A stretch of DNA of 45,063 nucleotides, from the NCBI GenBank assembly GCA_018883885.1, contig JAHLFH010000012.1:1-45063 (forward strand), written 5' to 3'. The stretch is from Candidatus Faecalibacterium intestinavium (GTDB lineage: Bacteria > Bacillota > Clostridia > Oscillospirales > Ruminococcaceae). The notes under the pieces are model-generated. The model did no database searches, was not told where the DNA came from, and was given only the letters and a program-made list of their open reading frames with translations. The number at the start of each line of letters is the position of its first letter. Positions within the stretch are counted from its first letter, which is position 1. This document shows, one piece after another, positions 17,489 to 27,157 of the stretch. The translations under genes and the position numbers were made by a program.

Positions 17489-18889
17489 TTGGAATACATT
17501 TCGTTTGAACATGACAGCCGGGCCGAGCAGCTCATCGGCCAGGCATACGACACGCCGCCCCTGGCCTTTGTTCACAGCTACGGCTGCCAGCAGAACGTCA
17601 ACGACGGCGAGCGGATCAAAGGGGTGCTGGTGGATATCGGTTACGGCCTGTGCGACAAGCCGGAGGACGCCGATTTGATCCTCTTTAATACCTGCGCCGT
17701 GCGGGAGCACGCAGAACAGCGGGTGTTTGGCAACGTGGGCGCCCTGAAGGGCCTCAAGGAGAAGAAGCCGGGGCTCATCATCGGCCTGTGCGGCTGCATG
17801 GCGAATCAGGCCCATGTGGTGGAAAAGCTGCGCAAAAGTTACCCCTATGTAGACCTTGTCTTTGGCGTGGACGGCATCGACACCCTGCCGCAGCTGATCT
17901 GCCGCAAGCTGGAACAGCACAAGCGGGTGCTGCTGGAGCCGGCCCAGCGCCCGGTGATCGTCGAGCATCTGCCCATCCGGCGGGAGAGCGAATTCCGCGC
18001 CTGGCTGCCCATCATGTATGGGTGTGACAATTTCTGCACCTACTGCATCGTGCCCTATGTCCGCGGCCGGGAAAAGAGCCGCCGCCCGGCGGATATCCTG
18101 GCCGAATTCCGGGGCCTTGTGGAAGCGGGCTACAAGGAGATCACCCTTTTGGGGCAGAACGTCAACAGCTACGGCAAAGGGCTGGAGGAGCCGATCGACT
18201 TCTCCGATCTGCTGAATCTGCTCTGCGCCGTCCCGGGGGATTATCACATCCGGTTCATGACCAGCCACCCCAAGGACGCCAGCCGGAAGCTGATCGACAC
18301 GATTGCGGCCCAGCCCCGGCTCTGCAAGCATCTGCATCTTCCGGTGCAGTGCGGCTCCGACCGCATCCTCGCCCAGATGAACCGTCATTATACGGTGGAG
18401 CAGTACCTCGATCTCATCGAGTATGCCCGCCGGACTGTGCCGGGCATCACCTTCTCCAGCGACATCATCGTGGGTTTCCCCGGGGAGACCGAGGAAGACT
18501 TCCAGGGCACCCTCGAGCTGATCCGGAAGGTGGGCTATATGCAGCTGTTCACCTTTATTTATTCCAGGCGGGAGGGGACGAAGGCCGCGCTGCTGCCGGA
18601 CCCCACTCCCCGCAGGGAAAAGACCGACCGGATGGAGCGGCTGCTCAAAACCCAGGACGCCATCGCGATGGAGCTGGTCAAGGCCCAGGTGGGCCGGACC
18701 GTCCGGGTTTTGGTGGAGGGCCATGGCCGTCTGGAGGGCCAGCTCTCAGGGCGGCTGGACAACAATCTCACGGTGGAGTTTGCCGCCGACCCGCCCCTTC
18801 TGGGGCAGTACGCCTATGTCCGGCTGACAGGCGCCCGCGCTACCGTGCTGCTGGGTGAATGCGTCCCGGCCCCGGAGGGCACCCTGTAA
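17489..18889 (+). CDS. miaB: tRNA-2-methylthio-N6-dimethylallyladenosine synthase, TTG start
   Basis: VHSYGCQQNVNDGERI, MYGCDNFCTYCIVPYVRGREKSR, C-terminal TRAM domain. Confidence 0.96.
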   Translation: MEYISFEHDSRAEQLIGQAYDTPPLAFVHSYGCQQNVNDGERIKGVLVDIGYGLCDKPEDADLILFNTCAVREHAEQRVFGNVGALKGLKEKKPGLIIGLCGCMANQAHVVEKLRKSYPYVDLVFGVDGIDTLPQLICRKLEQHKRVLLEPAQRPVIVEHLPIRRESEFRAWLPIMYGCDNFCTYCIVPYVRGREKSRRPADILAEFRGLVEAGYKEITLLGQNVNSYGKGLEEPIDFSDLLNLLCAVPGDYHIRFMTSHPKDASRKLIDTIAAQPRLCKHLHLPVQCGSDRILAQMNRHYTVEQYLDLIEYARRTVPGITFSSDIIVGFPGETEEDFQGTLELIRKVGYMQLFTFIYSRREGTKAALLPDPTPRREKTDRMERLLKTQDAIAMELVKAQVGRTVRVLVEGHGRLEGQLSGRLDNNLTVEFAADPPLLGQYAYVRLTGARATVLLGECVPAPEGTL

Positions 18890-18959
18890 AATGAAAGAGC
18901 CCGGCCGTTTCGGCCGGAAAAACCTGCCCGGGGCAGGATATGAAAAAGGAGAATATACT

Positions 18960-19367
18960 ATGGATTGCATTGATCTTTTTAAGCGCGCCGCCGTGGCGCT
19001 TCAGACCGACCCCCGTTATCTGGCGCTGGATCAGGCCCGCAAGATGAACGACAAGGACGAAGAACTTCAGAATATGATCGGTGAGTTCAATCTGGTCCGG
19101 ATGGACCTGAACAACGAGATCGGCAAGGAAGAGCGGAACGACGCCCGGATCGCCGAGCTGAACGAGAAAGTCAACTCGCTCTACGGCCAGATCATGAACG
19201 ACGAGGGGATGGTCGCCTACAACGAGGCCAAGCGGGAATGCGAGGCGCTGGTGAACTATATCGACGCCATCATCAACACCGCCATGAACGGCGGCGACCC
19301 GATGACCGTCCAGGAACCTTCGGCTTCCTGCACCGGCAGCTGCTCCACCTGCGGCGGCTGCCACTGA
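18960..19367 (+). CDS. YlbF/YmcA (RicF/RicA) family protein with C-terminal cysteine cluster
   Basis: YlbF-like helical protein; ends ASCTGSCSTCGGCH; lies between miaB and mutS as ymcA does in Bacilli. Confidence 0.85.
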   Translation: MDCIDLFKRAAVALQTDPRYLALDQARKMNDKDEELQNMIGEFNLVRMDLNNEIGKEERNDARIAELNEKVNSLYGQIMNDEGMVAYNEAKRECEALVNYIDAIINTAMNGGDPMTVQEPSASCTGSCSTCGGCH

Positions 19368-19388
19368 AAACAGGGCTGTATCAAATTC

Positions 19389-19421
19389 AAAACGCGGCTG
19401 CGCTCTGCGGGGCCGCGTTTT
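19389..19421 (+). terminator. Rho-independent terminator
   Basis: AAAACGCGGC-tgcgctctgcggg-GCCGCGTTTT. Confidence 0.8.
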
Positions 19422-19488
19422 CCATATAACAGAATGTTACAGGCCACAAACCAGCCGCACGCAGCGAGGGAAGGAACGGTGAATCTTC

Positions 19489-22110
19489 ATGGCAGAGTTT
19501 TCTCCCATGATGCAGCAGTATTTTGAAATCAAAAACCAGCACAAAGACGAGATCCTGTTTTACCGCATCGGCGATTTTTATGAGATGTTCTATGACGATG
19601 CCATCACAGCCTCCAGAGAGCTGGATCTGACCCTGACGGGGAAGCAGTGCGGCCAGGACGAGCGGGCGCCCATGTGCGGCGTTCCCTTCCACAGCTACGA
19701 GACCTACATGGCGCGGCTGATTGCGAAGGGGTACAAAGTTGCCATCTGCGAACAGGTGGAAGACCCGGCCAAGGCCAAGGGACTGGTCAAACGGGATATC
19801 ATCCGGGTGGTTACGCCGGGCACCGTCATCGAGAGCAGCATGTTACAGGATGACCGCAACAACTATATCGCCAGCGTCTACCTCAGGGAGGACCGGGCCG
19901 GCGTCTGCTTTGCGGATATCTCCACCGGCACGGCCCACATCACCGAGCTGCAAAGCGCAAAAATCCAGGTGGCCATCATCGCCGAACTGTGCCGGTATCA
20001 CCCCAGCGAGGTTCTTCTGAATCCGGGGCTTCTCAGCTGCCGCGAGGTGACAAATTACATCAAAAAAAATATGCACTGCTCGGTAGAATTGGTGGAGGAC
20101 GAGCGGTATGCTCCGGGTCTGGTGGAGGACGCGCTCAGCGGCCAGTTTGGCCGGGACTGGGCCCGGACCACCCAGATCAACCCCAAGGGGCTGGTCCCCT
20201 ATGCCATGGGCGCATTGCTGGAATATCTCCATGACACCCAGATCAAGGGGGTGGAACGGCTCAAAACCGTCCTCTGCTATACGGAAGCGCAGTTTATGCG
20301 GCTTTCGCCGGTGACCCGGGCAAACCTTGAACTGACCGAGACCATGCGGGGCCGGGAGAAGCGGGGAACCCTGCTCTGGGTGCTGGACCAAACCTCCACC
20401 GCCATGGGAAAGCGGCTGCTGCGCAGCTGGGTCGAACAGCCGCTGGTTTCCAGCGAGGTCATCAACCGGCGGCTCAACGCAGTGGAAAGCCTCGTCCACG
20501 AAACCGTCGCCCGCGGGGAACTGGGAGAAACGCTGCGCTACATCGCGGACATCGAGCGGCTGATGACCCGCACGGTCTACGGCTCCGCCACCCCCAAGGA
20601 AATTTATACCCTGGCCCAGACCTGCGACCGCCTGCCGGAGATCAAGCAGCTGGCGTCCGGCTGCGGCTGCCCGGAGCTTGCAGCCCTCGCGGCAGAGATT
20701 GACCCGCTGGACCAGATCAAAACCAAAATCTACGCAGCGGTGGACAAAGACGCTCCCTCGACCCTCAAGGAGGGCGGGGTGATCGCAGCGGGATACAACA
20801 GCGAGGTGGACGAGCTGCGGTCCATCCGGGACAACTCAAAGGGAGTTCTGGCCCAGCTGGAGGCCCGCCTGCGGGAGGAAACCGGAATCCCCAAGCTGAA
20901 AATCGGCTTCAACCATGTGTTCGGGTACTACATCGAGGTCAGCAACAGCTACAAAAGCCTTGTCCCGGAAAGCTACATCCGCAAACAGACCCTCACCGGA
21001 GGCGAGCGCTACATCACCCAGGAACTCAAGGACCTGGAAAACAAGATTCTGGGCGCCCATGAACGGCTGATCGCGCTGGAGCGCCGCCTCTTTGATGAGC
21101 TGCTGGAGAGCATCGGGCAGGAGCTGGACCGCATCCAGCGGACGGCAAACGCCGTGGCCCGGCTGGACGTTCTGGTCTCCCTGGCGCAGGTGGCGGCGGA
21201 CAACAACTACTGCCGCCCGGTGGTGGACGACAGCGACCAGCTCAAAATCGTGGAAGGACGTCACCCGGTGGTGGAGCAGGTGCTCAAGGGGGACCTTTTC
21301 GTCCCCAACGACACCCTGCTGGACTGCGGGGAGAACCGCTGCCTCATCATCACCGGCCCCAACATGGCGGGCAAATCCACCTATATGCGCCAGAACGCGC
21401 TGATCGCTCTGATGGCGCAGATCGGCTCCTTTGTTCCGGCCCGGGAATGCCGGGTGGGCGTGGTGGATGCGGTCTTTACCCGGGTGGGCGCGTCGGACGA
21501 CCTTGCCGCGGGTCAGTCCACCTTCATGGTGGAGATGACCGAGGTGGCCGAGATCCTCAAAAGCGCCACCCGCCGGAGTCTGGTGGTGCTGGATGAGATT
21601 GGCCGGGGCACTTCCACCTTTGACGGGATGAGCATCGCCCGCGCGGTGGTGGAACACATTGCCGACCCGGCCAGGGGACTGGGCTGCAAAACCCTTTTTG
21701 CGACCCATTACCACGAGCTGACCGATCTGGAAGGCGCGGTAGAGGGAGTCAAAAACTACAACATTGCCGTCAAGAAGCGGGGAGAGGACATCACCTTCCT
21801 GCGCCGAATCATTCGCGGTCCGGCGGATGACAGCTACGGCATCGAGGTGGCGAAGCTGGCCGGTCTGCCCGGGAGCGTGACCCGCCGTGCCCACGAGGTG
21901 CTGCGCACCCTGGAAGCTGCCGCCCCCAAGCATTCGGTGGAACAGATGGATTTCGACACCCTTCAGGAATACGCCTCCCCGGCGCTGCCCGCCGAGGCGA
22001 TGGAAAAGCTGGAAACCCTGGACCTCGAAACCCTGACCCCCATTGAAGCGCTGAATTTTCTCTTTGAACTGAAAAAGATTCTCAAGGGCACCCTCAACAA
22101 GAACGGATAA
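19489..22110 (+). CDS. mutS: DNA mismatch repair protein MutS
   Basis: FYRIGDFYEMFYDDA, GPNMAGKSTYMRQ, DEIGRGTSTFDG, FATHYHELTDL. Confidence 0.97.
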   Translation: MAEFSPMMQQYFEIKNQHKDEILFYRIGDFYEMFYDDAITASRELDLTLTGKQCGQDERAPMCGVPFHSYETYMARLIAKGYKVAICEQVEDPAKAKGLVKRDIIRVVTPGTVIESSMLQDDRNNYIASVYLREDRAGVCFADISTGTAHITELQSAKIQVAIIAELCRYHPSEVLLNPGLLSCREVTNYIKKNMHCSVELVEDERYAPGLVEDALSGQFGRDWARTTQINPKGLVPYAMGALLEYLHDTQIKGVERLKTVLCYTEAQFMRLSPVTRANLELTETMRGREKRGTLLWVLDQTSTAMGKRLLRSWVEQPLVSSEVINRRLNAVESLVHETVARGELGETLRYIADIERLMTRTVYGSATPKEIYTLAQTCDRLPEIKQLASGCGCPELAALAAEIDPLDQIKTKIYAAVDKDAPSTLKEGGVIAAGYNSEVDELRSIRDNSKGVLAQLEARLREETGIPKLKIGFNHVFGYYIEVSNSYKSLVPESYIRKQTLTGGERYITQELKDLENKILGAHERLIALERRLFDELLESIGQELDRIQRTANAVARLDVLVSLAQVAADNNYCRPVVDDSDQLKIVEGRHPVVEQVLKGDLFVPNDTLLDCGENRCLIITGPNMAGKSTYMRQNALIALMAQIGSFVPARECRVGVVDAVFTRVGASDDLAAGQSTFMVEMTEVAEILKSATRRSLVVLDEIGRGTSTFDGMSIARAVVEHIADPARGLGCKTLFATHYHELTDLEGAVEGVKNYNIAVKKRGEDITFLRRIIRGPADDSYGIEVAKLAGLPGSVTRRAHEVLRTLEAAAPKHSVEQMDFDTLQEYASPALPAEAMEKLETLDLETLTPIEALNFLFELKKILKGTLNKNG

Positions 22111-22128
22111 CCAGAAGGAGGGATTTGA

Positions 22129-24342
22129 ATGGCAGTCATTCGCGTGCTGGACAAGCACACCGCCGAGCTGATTGCGGCGGGGGAGGTGGTGGAGCGCCCC
22201 GCCTCGGTGGTCAAGGAACTGCTGGAAAATGCGATCGACGCAGGTGCGACCCAGATCACAATTTCGATTGAATCGGGCGGCGTCAAGCGGATCAACGTCA
22301 GCGACAACGGCAGCGGCATTGAGCCGGAGGATATTCCCACGGCTTTCATCCGCCACGCAACCAGCAAGATCAAGACCGGGGACGACCTGAACGCAATCCA
22401 CACCCTTGGCTTCCGGGGAGAGGCGCTGGCCTCCATTGCGAGCGTTGCCCGGGTGGAGCTGCTGACCCGGACGGAACAGTCTGAGTTTGCCAGCCTCTAC
22501 CAGATTGAGGGAGGGGAAGAATACCCCATCCAGCCGGATGCGCGGGCCGTCGGGACCACCATCCAGGTGCGGGATCTGTTCTACAACACCCCCGCCCGGA
22601 TGAAGTTTTTGAAGAAGGATTCCAGCGAAGGAACCTTCGTGGCGGACACGGTGGCGCACCTGGCCCTGAGCCATCCTGAAATCAGCTTTAAGTTTGTGCG
22701 GGAAGGGAAGACCCAGTATGTCACCCCGGGAGACGGCAAGCTGCGCAGCGCAGTCTATGCCGTGCTGGGGCGGGAGTTCAGCCGGGATCTTCTCGAGGTG
22801 GAGGACCATACCCTCGGCTATCGCGTCAGCGGTCTGATCACGCCGCCCCGATGCTGCCGGGCCAGCCGCAGCATGCAGTACTTTTACATCAATGGCCGCT
22901 ATGTGCGCAACCGCACCATGATGGCGGCCCTTGAGACGGCCTTCAAAGGGGCCGCGATGCAGGGCAAGTTCCCGGGCGGCGTGCTTTTGCTGGAGATGCC
23001 CGCGGACCTTGTGGACGTAAACGTCCACCCGGCCAAGACCGAAGTGCGCTTCGCCCATGAGAATGACGTGTTCGATATTGTCTACCACGCCGTCAAGCTG
23101 GCTTTGAGCAGGCCCGGCAGCGGGGAACAGCGATTTGCCTTTGAGGCTTCTCCGGCTTGGGGCCAAAAAGAGGATAAGACGCCGGAGAATGAAAAAACAA
23201 ACGAATTAACGACCGAAAAATATGTAAAGGAGTCTAACTTTACAGGACTTTCGGCAGTGATTCCGGGCCAGTCCGAGCCGGGCGCGATTCCTCAAAAAGC
23301 TGACAAGAACTTTTACTTTACAGAAAGGATAGACCGGGAACCCCCTGCCCCGCAGCGGCCTTCCCCCGGGAAAACGTTTGAAGAAGACATCCTGCCTCTT
23401 GAACCCCCGCAAAACGGGCCGATGCGTTCCGACAAGCCGGGCAAACCGGCCAGAGCGCCGGAAAAGCCGGAGCGCGGAACCTCCAATGGGGACGGGACTG
23501 TTTCCTACGCGGCGCTTCTGCGGCAGGAGCAGCCCGCCTCCCCGACGGTCACCCTTTGCAGTCCGGCGGTTCCGCCTGCCCCATCGACGCCGGACGAGAA
23601 GCCTTCGTTCCGGCGGGCGGAAGCCGAGTCCCGGCTGGATATCTGTCCGGAGCTGCCGGAGGATGAGCCGGCCCCGGAGGACCGGCTGTCGGCCTGGGAG
23701 ACCCCGAACCCGGACGCAGACAGCACGGCGCAGGAGCCTGCCGAGCAGCTGGCGCTTGAGCCGGAGGAGGAGCAGACGCTCATCTATGTGGGCGAGGTGT
23801 TCAAAACCTACATCATCACCCAGCGGGGCGACGAGCTCTGCCTCATTGATAAACACGCCGCCCATGAGCGGATGCTCTACGAGAAGCTGGCGGCGGGATA
23901 TGATCAGGTGGACAGTCAGCTGATGCTGGCGCCCGTCGCGGTGGAGCTTTCCGCAGAGGAAAAGCAGGCGGTGCTCGAAAACATGGCCCTGCTGGAAAAC
24001 GCTGGGCTTGAAGTGGGGGACTTCGGCGGGAATACCGTTCTGCTCCGGGCCGTCCCTGCGGACATCGAACCCGCAAACGCGGAGGATCTTCTGGTGGAGC
24101 TGGCGGGCAAGCTGGCCCGGGGCAGCCGGGACGCGCTGAGCCAGAGGACCGAGTGGGTGCTCCATTCCATCGCCTGCCGTGCGGCGGTCAAGGCGGGGGA
24201 CCGCACCTCCCCGCAGGAGCTGATGGCGCTGGCGGAGGAGATCCTTGCCGGGCGGGTGCCGCCCTTCTGCCCCCATGGGCGGCCCTGTGTGCTTAAGCTG
24301 ACCCGAAAGGAGCTGGAAAAACAGTTTGGACGGATCGTATAA
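22129..24342 (+). CDS. mutL: DNA mismatch repair protein MutL
   Basis: ELIAAGEVVERPASVVKEL, GFRGEALASIA, endonuclease-type motif DKHAAHERMLYE, long variable linker. Confidence 0.96.
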   Translation: MAVIRVLDKHTAELIAAGEVVERPASVVKELLENAIDAGATQITISIESGGVKRINVSDNGSGIEPEDIPTAFIRHATSKIKTGDDLNAIHTLGFRGEALASIASVARVELLTRTEQSEFASLYQIEGGEEYPIQPDARAVGTTIQVRDLFYNTPARMKFLKKDSSEGTFVADTVAHLALSHPEISFKFVREGKTQYVTPGDGKLRSAVYAVLGREFSRDLLEVEDHTLGYRVSGLITPPRCCRASRSMQYFYINGRYVRNRTMMAALETAFKGAAMQGKFPGGVLLLEMPADLVDVNVHPAKTEVRFAHENDVFDIVYHAVKLALSRPGSGEQRFAFEASPAWGQKEDKTPENEKTNELTTEKYVKESNFTGLSAVIPGQSEPGAIPQKADKNFYFTERIDREPPAPQRPSPGKTFEEDILPLEPPQNGPMRSDKPGKPARAPEKPERGTSNGDGTVSYAALLRQEQPASPTVTLCSPAVPPAPSTPDEKPSFRRAEAESRLDICPELPEDEPAPEDRLSAWETPNPDADSTAQEPAEQLALEPEEEQTLIYVGEVFKTYIITQRGDELCLIDKHAAHERMLYEKLAAGYDQVDSQLMLAPVAVELSAEEKQAVLENMALLENAGLEVGDFGGNTVLLRAVPADIEPANAEDLLVELAGKLARGSRDALSQRTEWVLHSIACRAAVKAGDRTSPQELMALAEEILAGRVPPFCPHGRPCVLKLTRKELEKQFGRIV

Positions 24343-25288
24343 ACACCCGGTCATTGCGGTGGGCGGCCCTACGGCCACCGGAAAGACGGCCCTCGGCGTG
24401 GCTCTTGCCCGGCGGTTCGGCGGCGAGGTAATCAGCGCCGATTCCATGCAGATCTATCGCGGGCTGGATATCGGCACGGCCAAGGTCACCCCGGCAGAGA
24501 TGCAGGGCGTGCCCCACCACGGCATTGACATCCTGCCGCCGGAGGCGCTGTTCAGCGTCGCGGATTTTTCCGCGATGGCGGTCCGGCTGGAAGAAGAAAT
24601 CTCGGCCCGGGGGGCGCTGCCCATCCTTGTGGGCGGCACGGGGCTGTATATCCGTAGCTTTCTTGAGGGGCTCCGCTTTACGGAGGAAAAGCCCGCTGAG
24701 GGCCTGCGGGAGCAGCTGACGGAGGAACTCAGAACCCGGGGGCCGGAGGCGCTGTATGCCGAGCTGACTTCCGTGGACCCCGAGGCGGCTGCCTCCATCC
24801 ATCCGAACAACCATGTCCGGGTGCTCCGGGCGCTGGAGCATTACCGGGCTACCGGGCGTCCTCTCAGCGAGCAGAAGGCGTCCTCCCGCCCGGCCCAAAG
24901 CCCCTACCGCTCTCTCGTTCTGGGACTGGATTTTGCGGACCGGGCCCAGCTCTACCGCCGGATCGACCTGCGGGTGGACCGGATGATGGAAATGGGCCTG
25001 CTGGAAGAAGCCGCTCTGGTGTATGAACACCGGGACAGCTTCCGCACTGCAGCGCAGGCCATCGGATATAAGGAATTTTTCCCCTGGTTTGCGGGGGAGG
25101 CTTCGCTGGAGGACTGCGTGGCCAGGCTCAAACAGGCGTCCCGCAATTATGCCAAACGGCAGCTGACCTGGTTCCGCCATATGGACGGCGTCGTCTGGCT
25201 GGAAGCCGACGCCCCGGACCTTCTGGACAGGGCCTGCCGCCTCACGGCGGAGTTTTTGCAGGGGGGTAAGGCGAGTGAGATGGAATGA
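24326..25288 (+). CDS. miaA: tRNA dimethylallyltransferase, TTG start overlapping mutL
   Basis: GGPTATGKTALGVALA, ISADSMQIYRGLDIGTAK, VGGTGLYI, NYAKRQLTWFR. Confidence 0.95.
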   Translation: MDGSYKHPVIAVGGPTATGKTALGVALARRFGGEVISADSMQIYRGLDIGTAKVTPAEMQGVPHHGIDILPPEALFSVADFSAMAVRLEEEISARGALPILVGGTGLYIRSFLEGLRFTEEKPAEGLREQLTEELRTRGPEALYAELTSVDPEAAASIHPNNHVRVLRALEHYRATGRPLSEQKASSRPAQSPYRSLVLGLDFADRAQLYRRIDLRVDRMMEMGLLEEAALVYEHRDSFRTAAQAIGYKEFFPWFAGEASLEDCVARLKQASRNYAKRQLTWFRHMDGVVWLEADAPDLLDRACRLTAEFLQGGKASEME

Positions 25289-26588
25289 TGTACACAGATC
25301 CAAAATTGCCCTCTGGGTCATGCTGGGGCTGGCGGTTTTGCTGGCAGCGGGCGTGATCGGCTTTGGATATCAGGTGTTTCGGGTGCTGAACCCGCCCGAT
25401 CTCTATGAAACGGCGCTGATGGGCACCGTAGAAGAAAAGGTCAGCGCAGAGGGCGTCCTTCTGTTTGAAGAAACTGTGGTGCCGGGCAGCGGGCTTCTCG
25501 GCTACCTTGTGGAGGAAGGGGAGAGGGTCTCGGCGGGCGCTGTGATCGCCGAGGTCTACACCGATTCCTCCCAAAGCGCCTCCCGGGCCAGGCTCACCAG
25601 TCTGCGGGAGCAGATCGAGCTGCTGGAGCGCTCGCAAAATGTCTCCACCACCCAAATCGAAAGCCTGCTGGCCGAACGGTCCGGCGCGGTGTACGACCTG
25701 CTGGACAGCATTGACCGCGGTTTGTACGCAGACGCAGCCTCTGACCGGGAGGCGTATCTCCTGGCCCAGAACCGGCTTTGGGTGACCACCGGCGAGGCGG
25801 ACGACTTTTCCGCCCGGATCGCCGCGCTGCGCGCAGAGGCGGATCAGCTGGAGGCCCAGCTCAGCGGCCTGCCGCAGGTGGTGTCCCCGGGGACGGGTTA
25901 CTTTGTCCGCAGCTCCACCAGCCGCCGCCTGACCCAGAGCACCGACGCGATTCTTTCGCTGGATGCGGCTGGTCTGAAAGCGCTGCTGGAGCAGGGCGCG
26001 GACGCCCCGCTGGAGGGCTGCGCCGGAAAGATCATCACCGGGTTCAGCTGGTATTACTGCGGGGTTTGTCCGGCGGAAGAAGGGCAGAAGCTTCTTGGGC
26101 GGGACGGCAGCCCCCGCACCGGAACGGTCCAGATTCGTTTCCCGGGGCAGTCGGAGGATACCCTGAAAGGCCGCCTCACCGAAGTGACCATCGACGAAGC
26201 CTCCGGGCTGGCACGGTTTGTTCTGCGGTGCGACACCCTTGCGGGGGATATGCTTCGCCTGGGGCAGGCGAACGCGGAGATCATCCTGAGCGAAACCACC
26301 GGCCTGCGGATCCGGGCGGACGCCGTCCATTATCTGCGGGAGGAAACCGGCGAAGAAGTCGCTGCGCAGGAGGGAGAAAATTACATCCCGGGGGTCTACG
26401 CCAAATTCGGCAACCTGGTCCGCTTCTGCCGGATCGACCCTGTGGACGAGGCCCATCCCCTTGTCCGGGATGGGGAATATATTATCGTTCAGCCGGAGGG
26501 CACGGCGAATTCCGTCAGCGAGCTGAAACTGTATGATACCATCATCGTTTCCGGTCAAAATTTGTATGACGGAAAACTTTTGCAATAG
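25275..26588 (+). CDS. HlyD-like membrane-anchored protein (biotinyl-lipoyl-like domains, coiled coil), orphan
   Basis: One N-terminal TM, VPGSGLLGYLVEEGERVSAGAVIAEVY lipoyl-like segment, coiled coil, C-terminal beta-rich part; no adjacent transporter. Confidence 0.75.
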   Translation: MRWNDVHRSKIALWVMLGLAVLLAAGVIGFGYQVFRVLNPPDLYETALMGTVEEKVSAEGVLLFEETVVPGSGLLGYLVEEGERVSAGAVIAEVYTDSSQSASRARLTSLREQIELLERSQNVSTTQIESLLAERSGAVYDLLDSIDRGLYADAASDREAYLLAQNRLWVTTGEADDFSARIAALRAEADQLEAQLSGLPQVVSPGTGYFVRSSTSRRLTQSTDAILSLDAAGLKALLEQGADAPLEGCAGKIITGFSWYYCGVCPAEEGQKLLGRDGSPRTGTVQIRFPGQSEDTLKGRLTEVTIDEASGLARFVLRCDTLAGDMLRLGQANAEIILSETTGLRIRADAVHYLREETGEEVAAQEGENYIPGVYAKFGNLVRFCRIDPVDEAHPLVRDGEYIIVQPEGTANSVSELKLYDTIIVSGQNLYDGKLLQ

Positions 26589-26594
26589 CTGTTA

Positions 26595-26623
26595 TTGACA
26601 TCCGGCGTAAAAAAACAGATAAT
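26595..26623 (+). promoter_or_regulatory. SigA-type promoter for sepF
   Basis: TTGACA - 17 nt - GATAAT. Confidence 0.78.
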
Positions 26624-26698
26624 ATAGAAAGCTATTTCTGATTTTGCATTCAAAAGCCCATATGACATGCGTGTCTCGTATGAAAGGAGCAGGTATCT

Positions 26699-27157
26699 AT
26701 GTCTTTTGTACAAAATATCAAAAAGGGTCTTTTCGGAAGTGACGATGAGTATGAGGATCAGTACATTGACGATGGTCCCCAGATGGTGAATAACAACAGC
26801 AGCTTTGACGACGATTCTTCCTATGACGATGAGGAGGAGGGCAAAAAGAGCGGCAACCGGGTTGTCAACATCAACGCGACCACGCAGCTCAAGGTGGTGC
26901 TCGTCAAGCCGGAACGGTTCGAGGATGCCAGCACCATCGCGGACCACCTGAACAACAAACGGACCGTCGTGCTCAACCTGGAATCTGCGAGCAAGGAGAT
27001 CTCCCGGCGGCTGATTGATTTCCTCTCCGGCGTTGCCTACGCCAACAACGGTCAGGTCAAGCGGGTGGCCAACAGCACCTTTATCATCACACCCTATAAC
27101 GTGGATATCATGGGCGATCTGCTGGATGAGCTGGAGAGCAATGGCGCGTTCTACTAA
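26699..27157 (+). CDS. sepF: Cell division protein SepF
   Basis: Acidic linker then VVLVKPERFEDASTIADHLNNKRTVVLNLE...RRLIDFLSGVAYANNGQVKRVANSTFIITP. Confidence 0.95.
   Translation: MSFVQNIKKGLFGSDDEYEDQYIDDGPQMVNNNSSFDDDSSYDDEEEGKKSGNRVVNINATTQLKVVLVKPERFEDASTIADHLNNKRTVVLNLESASKEISRRLIDFLSGVAYANNGQVKRVANSTFIITPYNVDIMGDLLDELESNGAFY

Noticed and set aside
19324-19367. Cys-rich C-terminus as a SCIFF/ranthipeptide precursor
   Set aside because: It is the tail of a 135-aa YlbF-family protein, cysteine spacing does not match six-in-forty-five, and no maturase is adjacent (miaB is a standard tRNA enzyme).
20836-23166. 776-aa minus-strand ORF antisense to mutS-mutL
   Set aside because: Shadow ORF across two well-supported genes.
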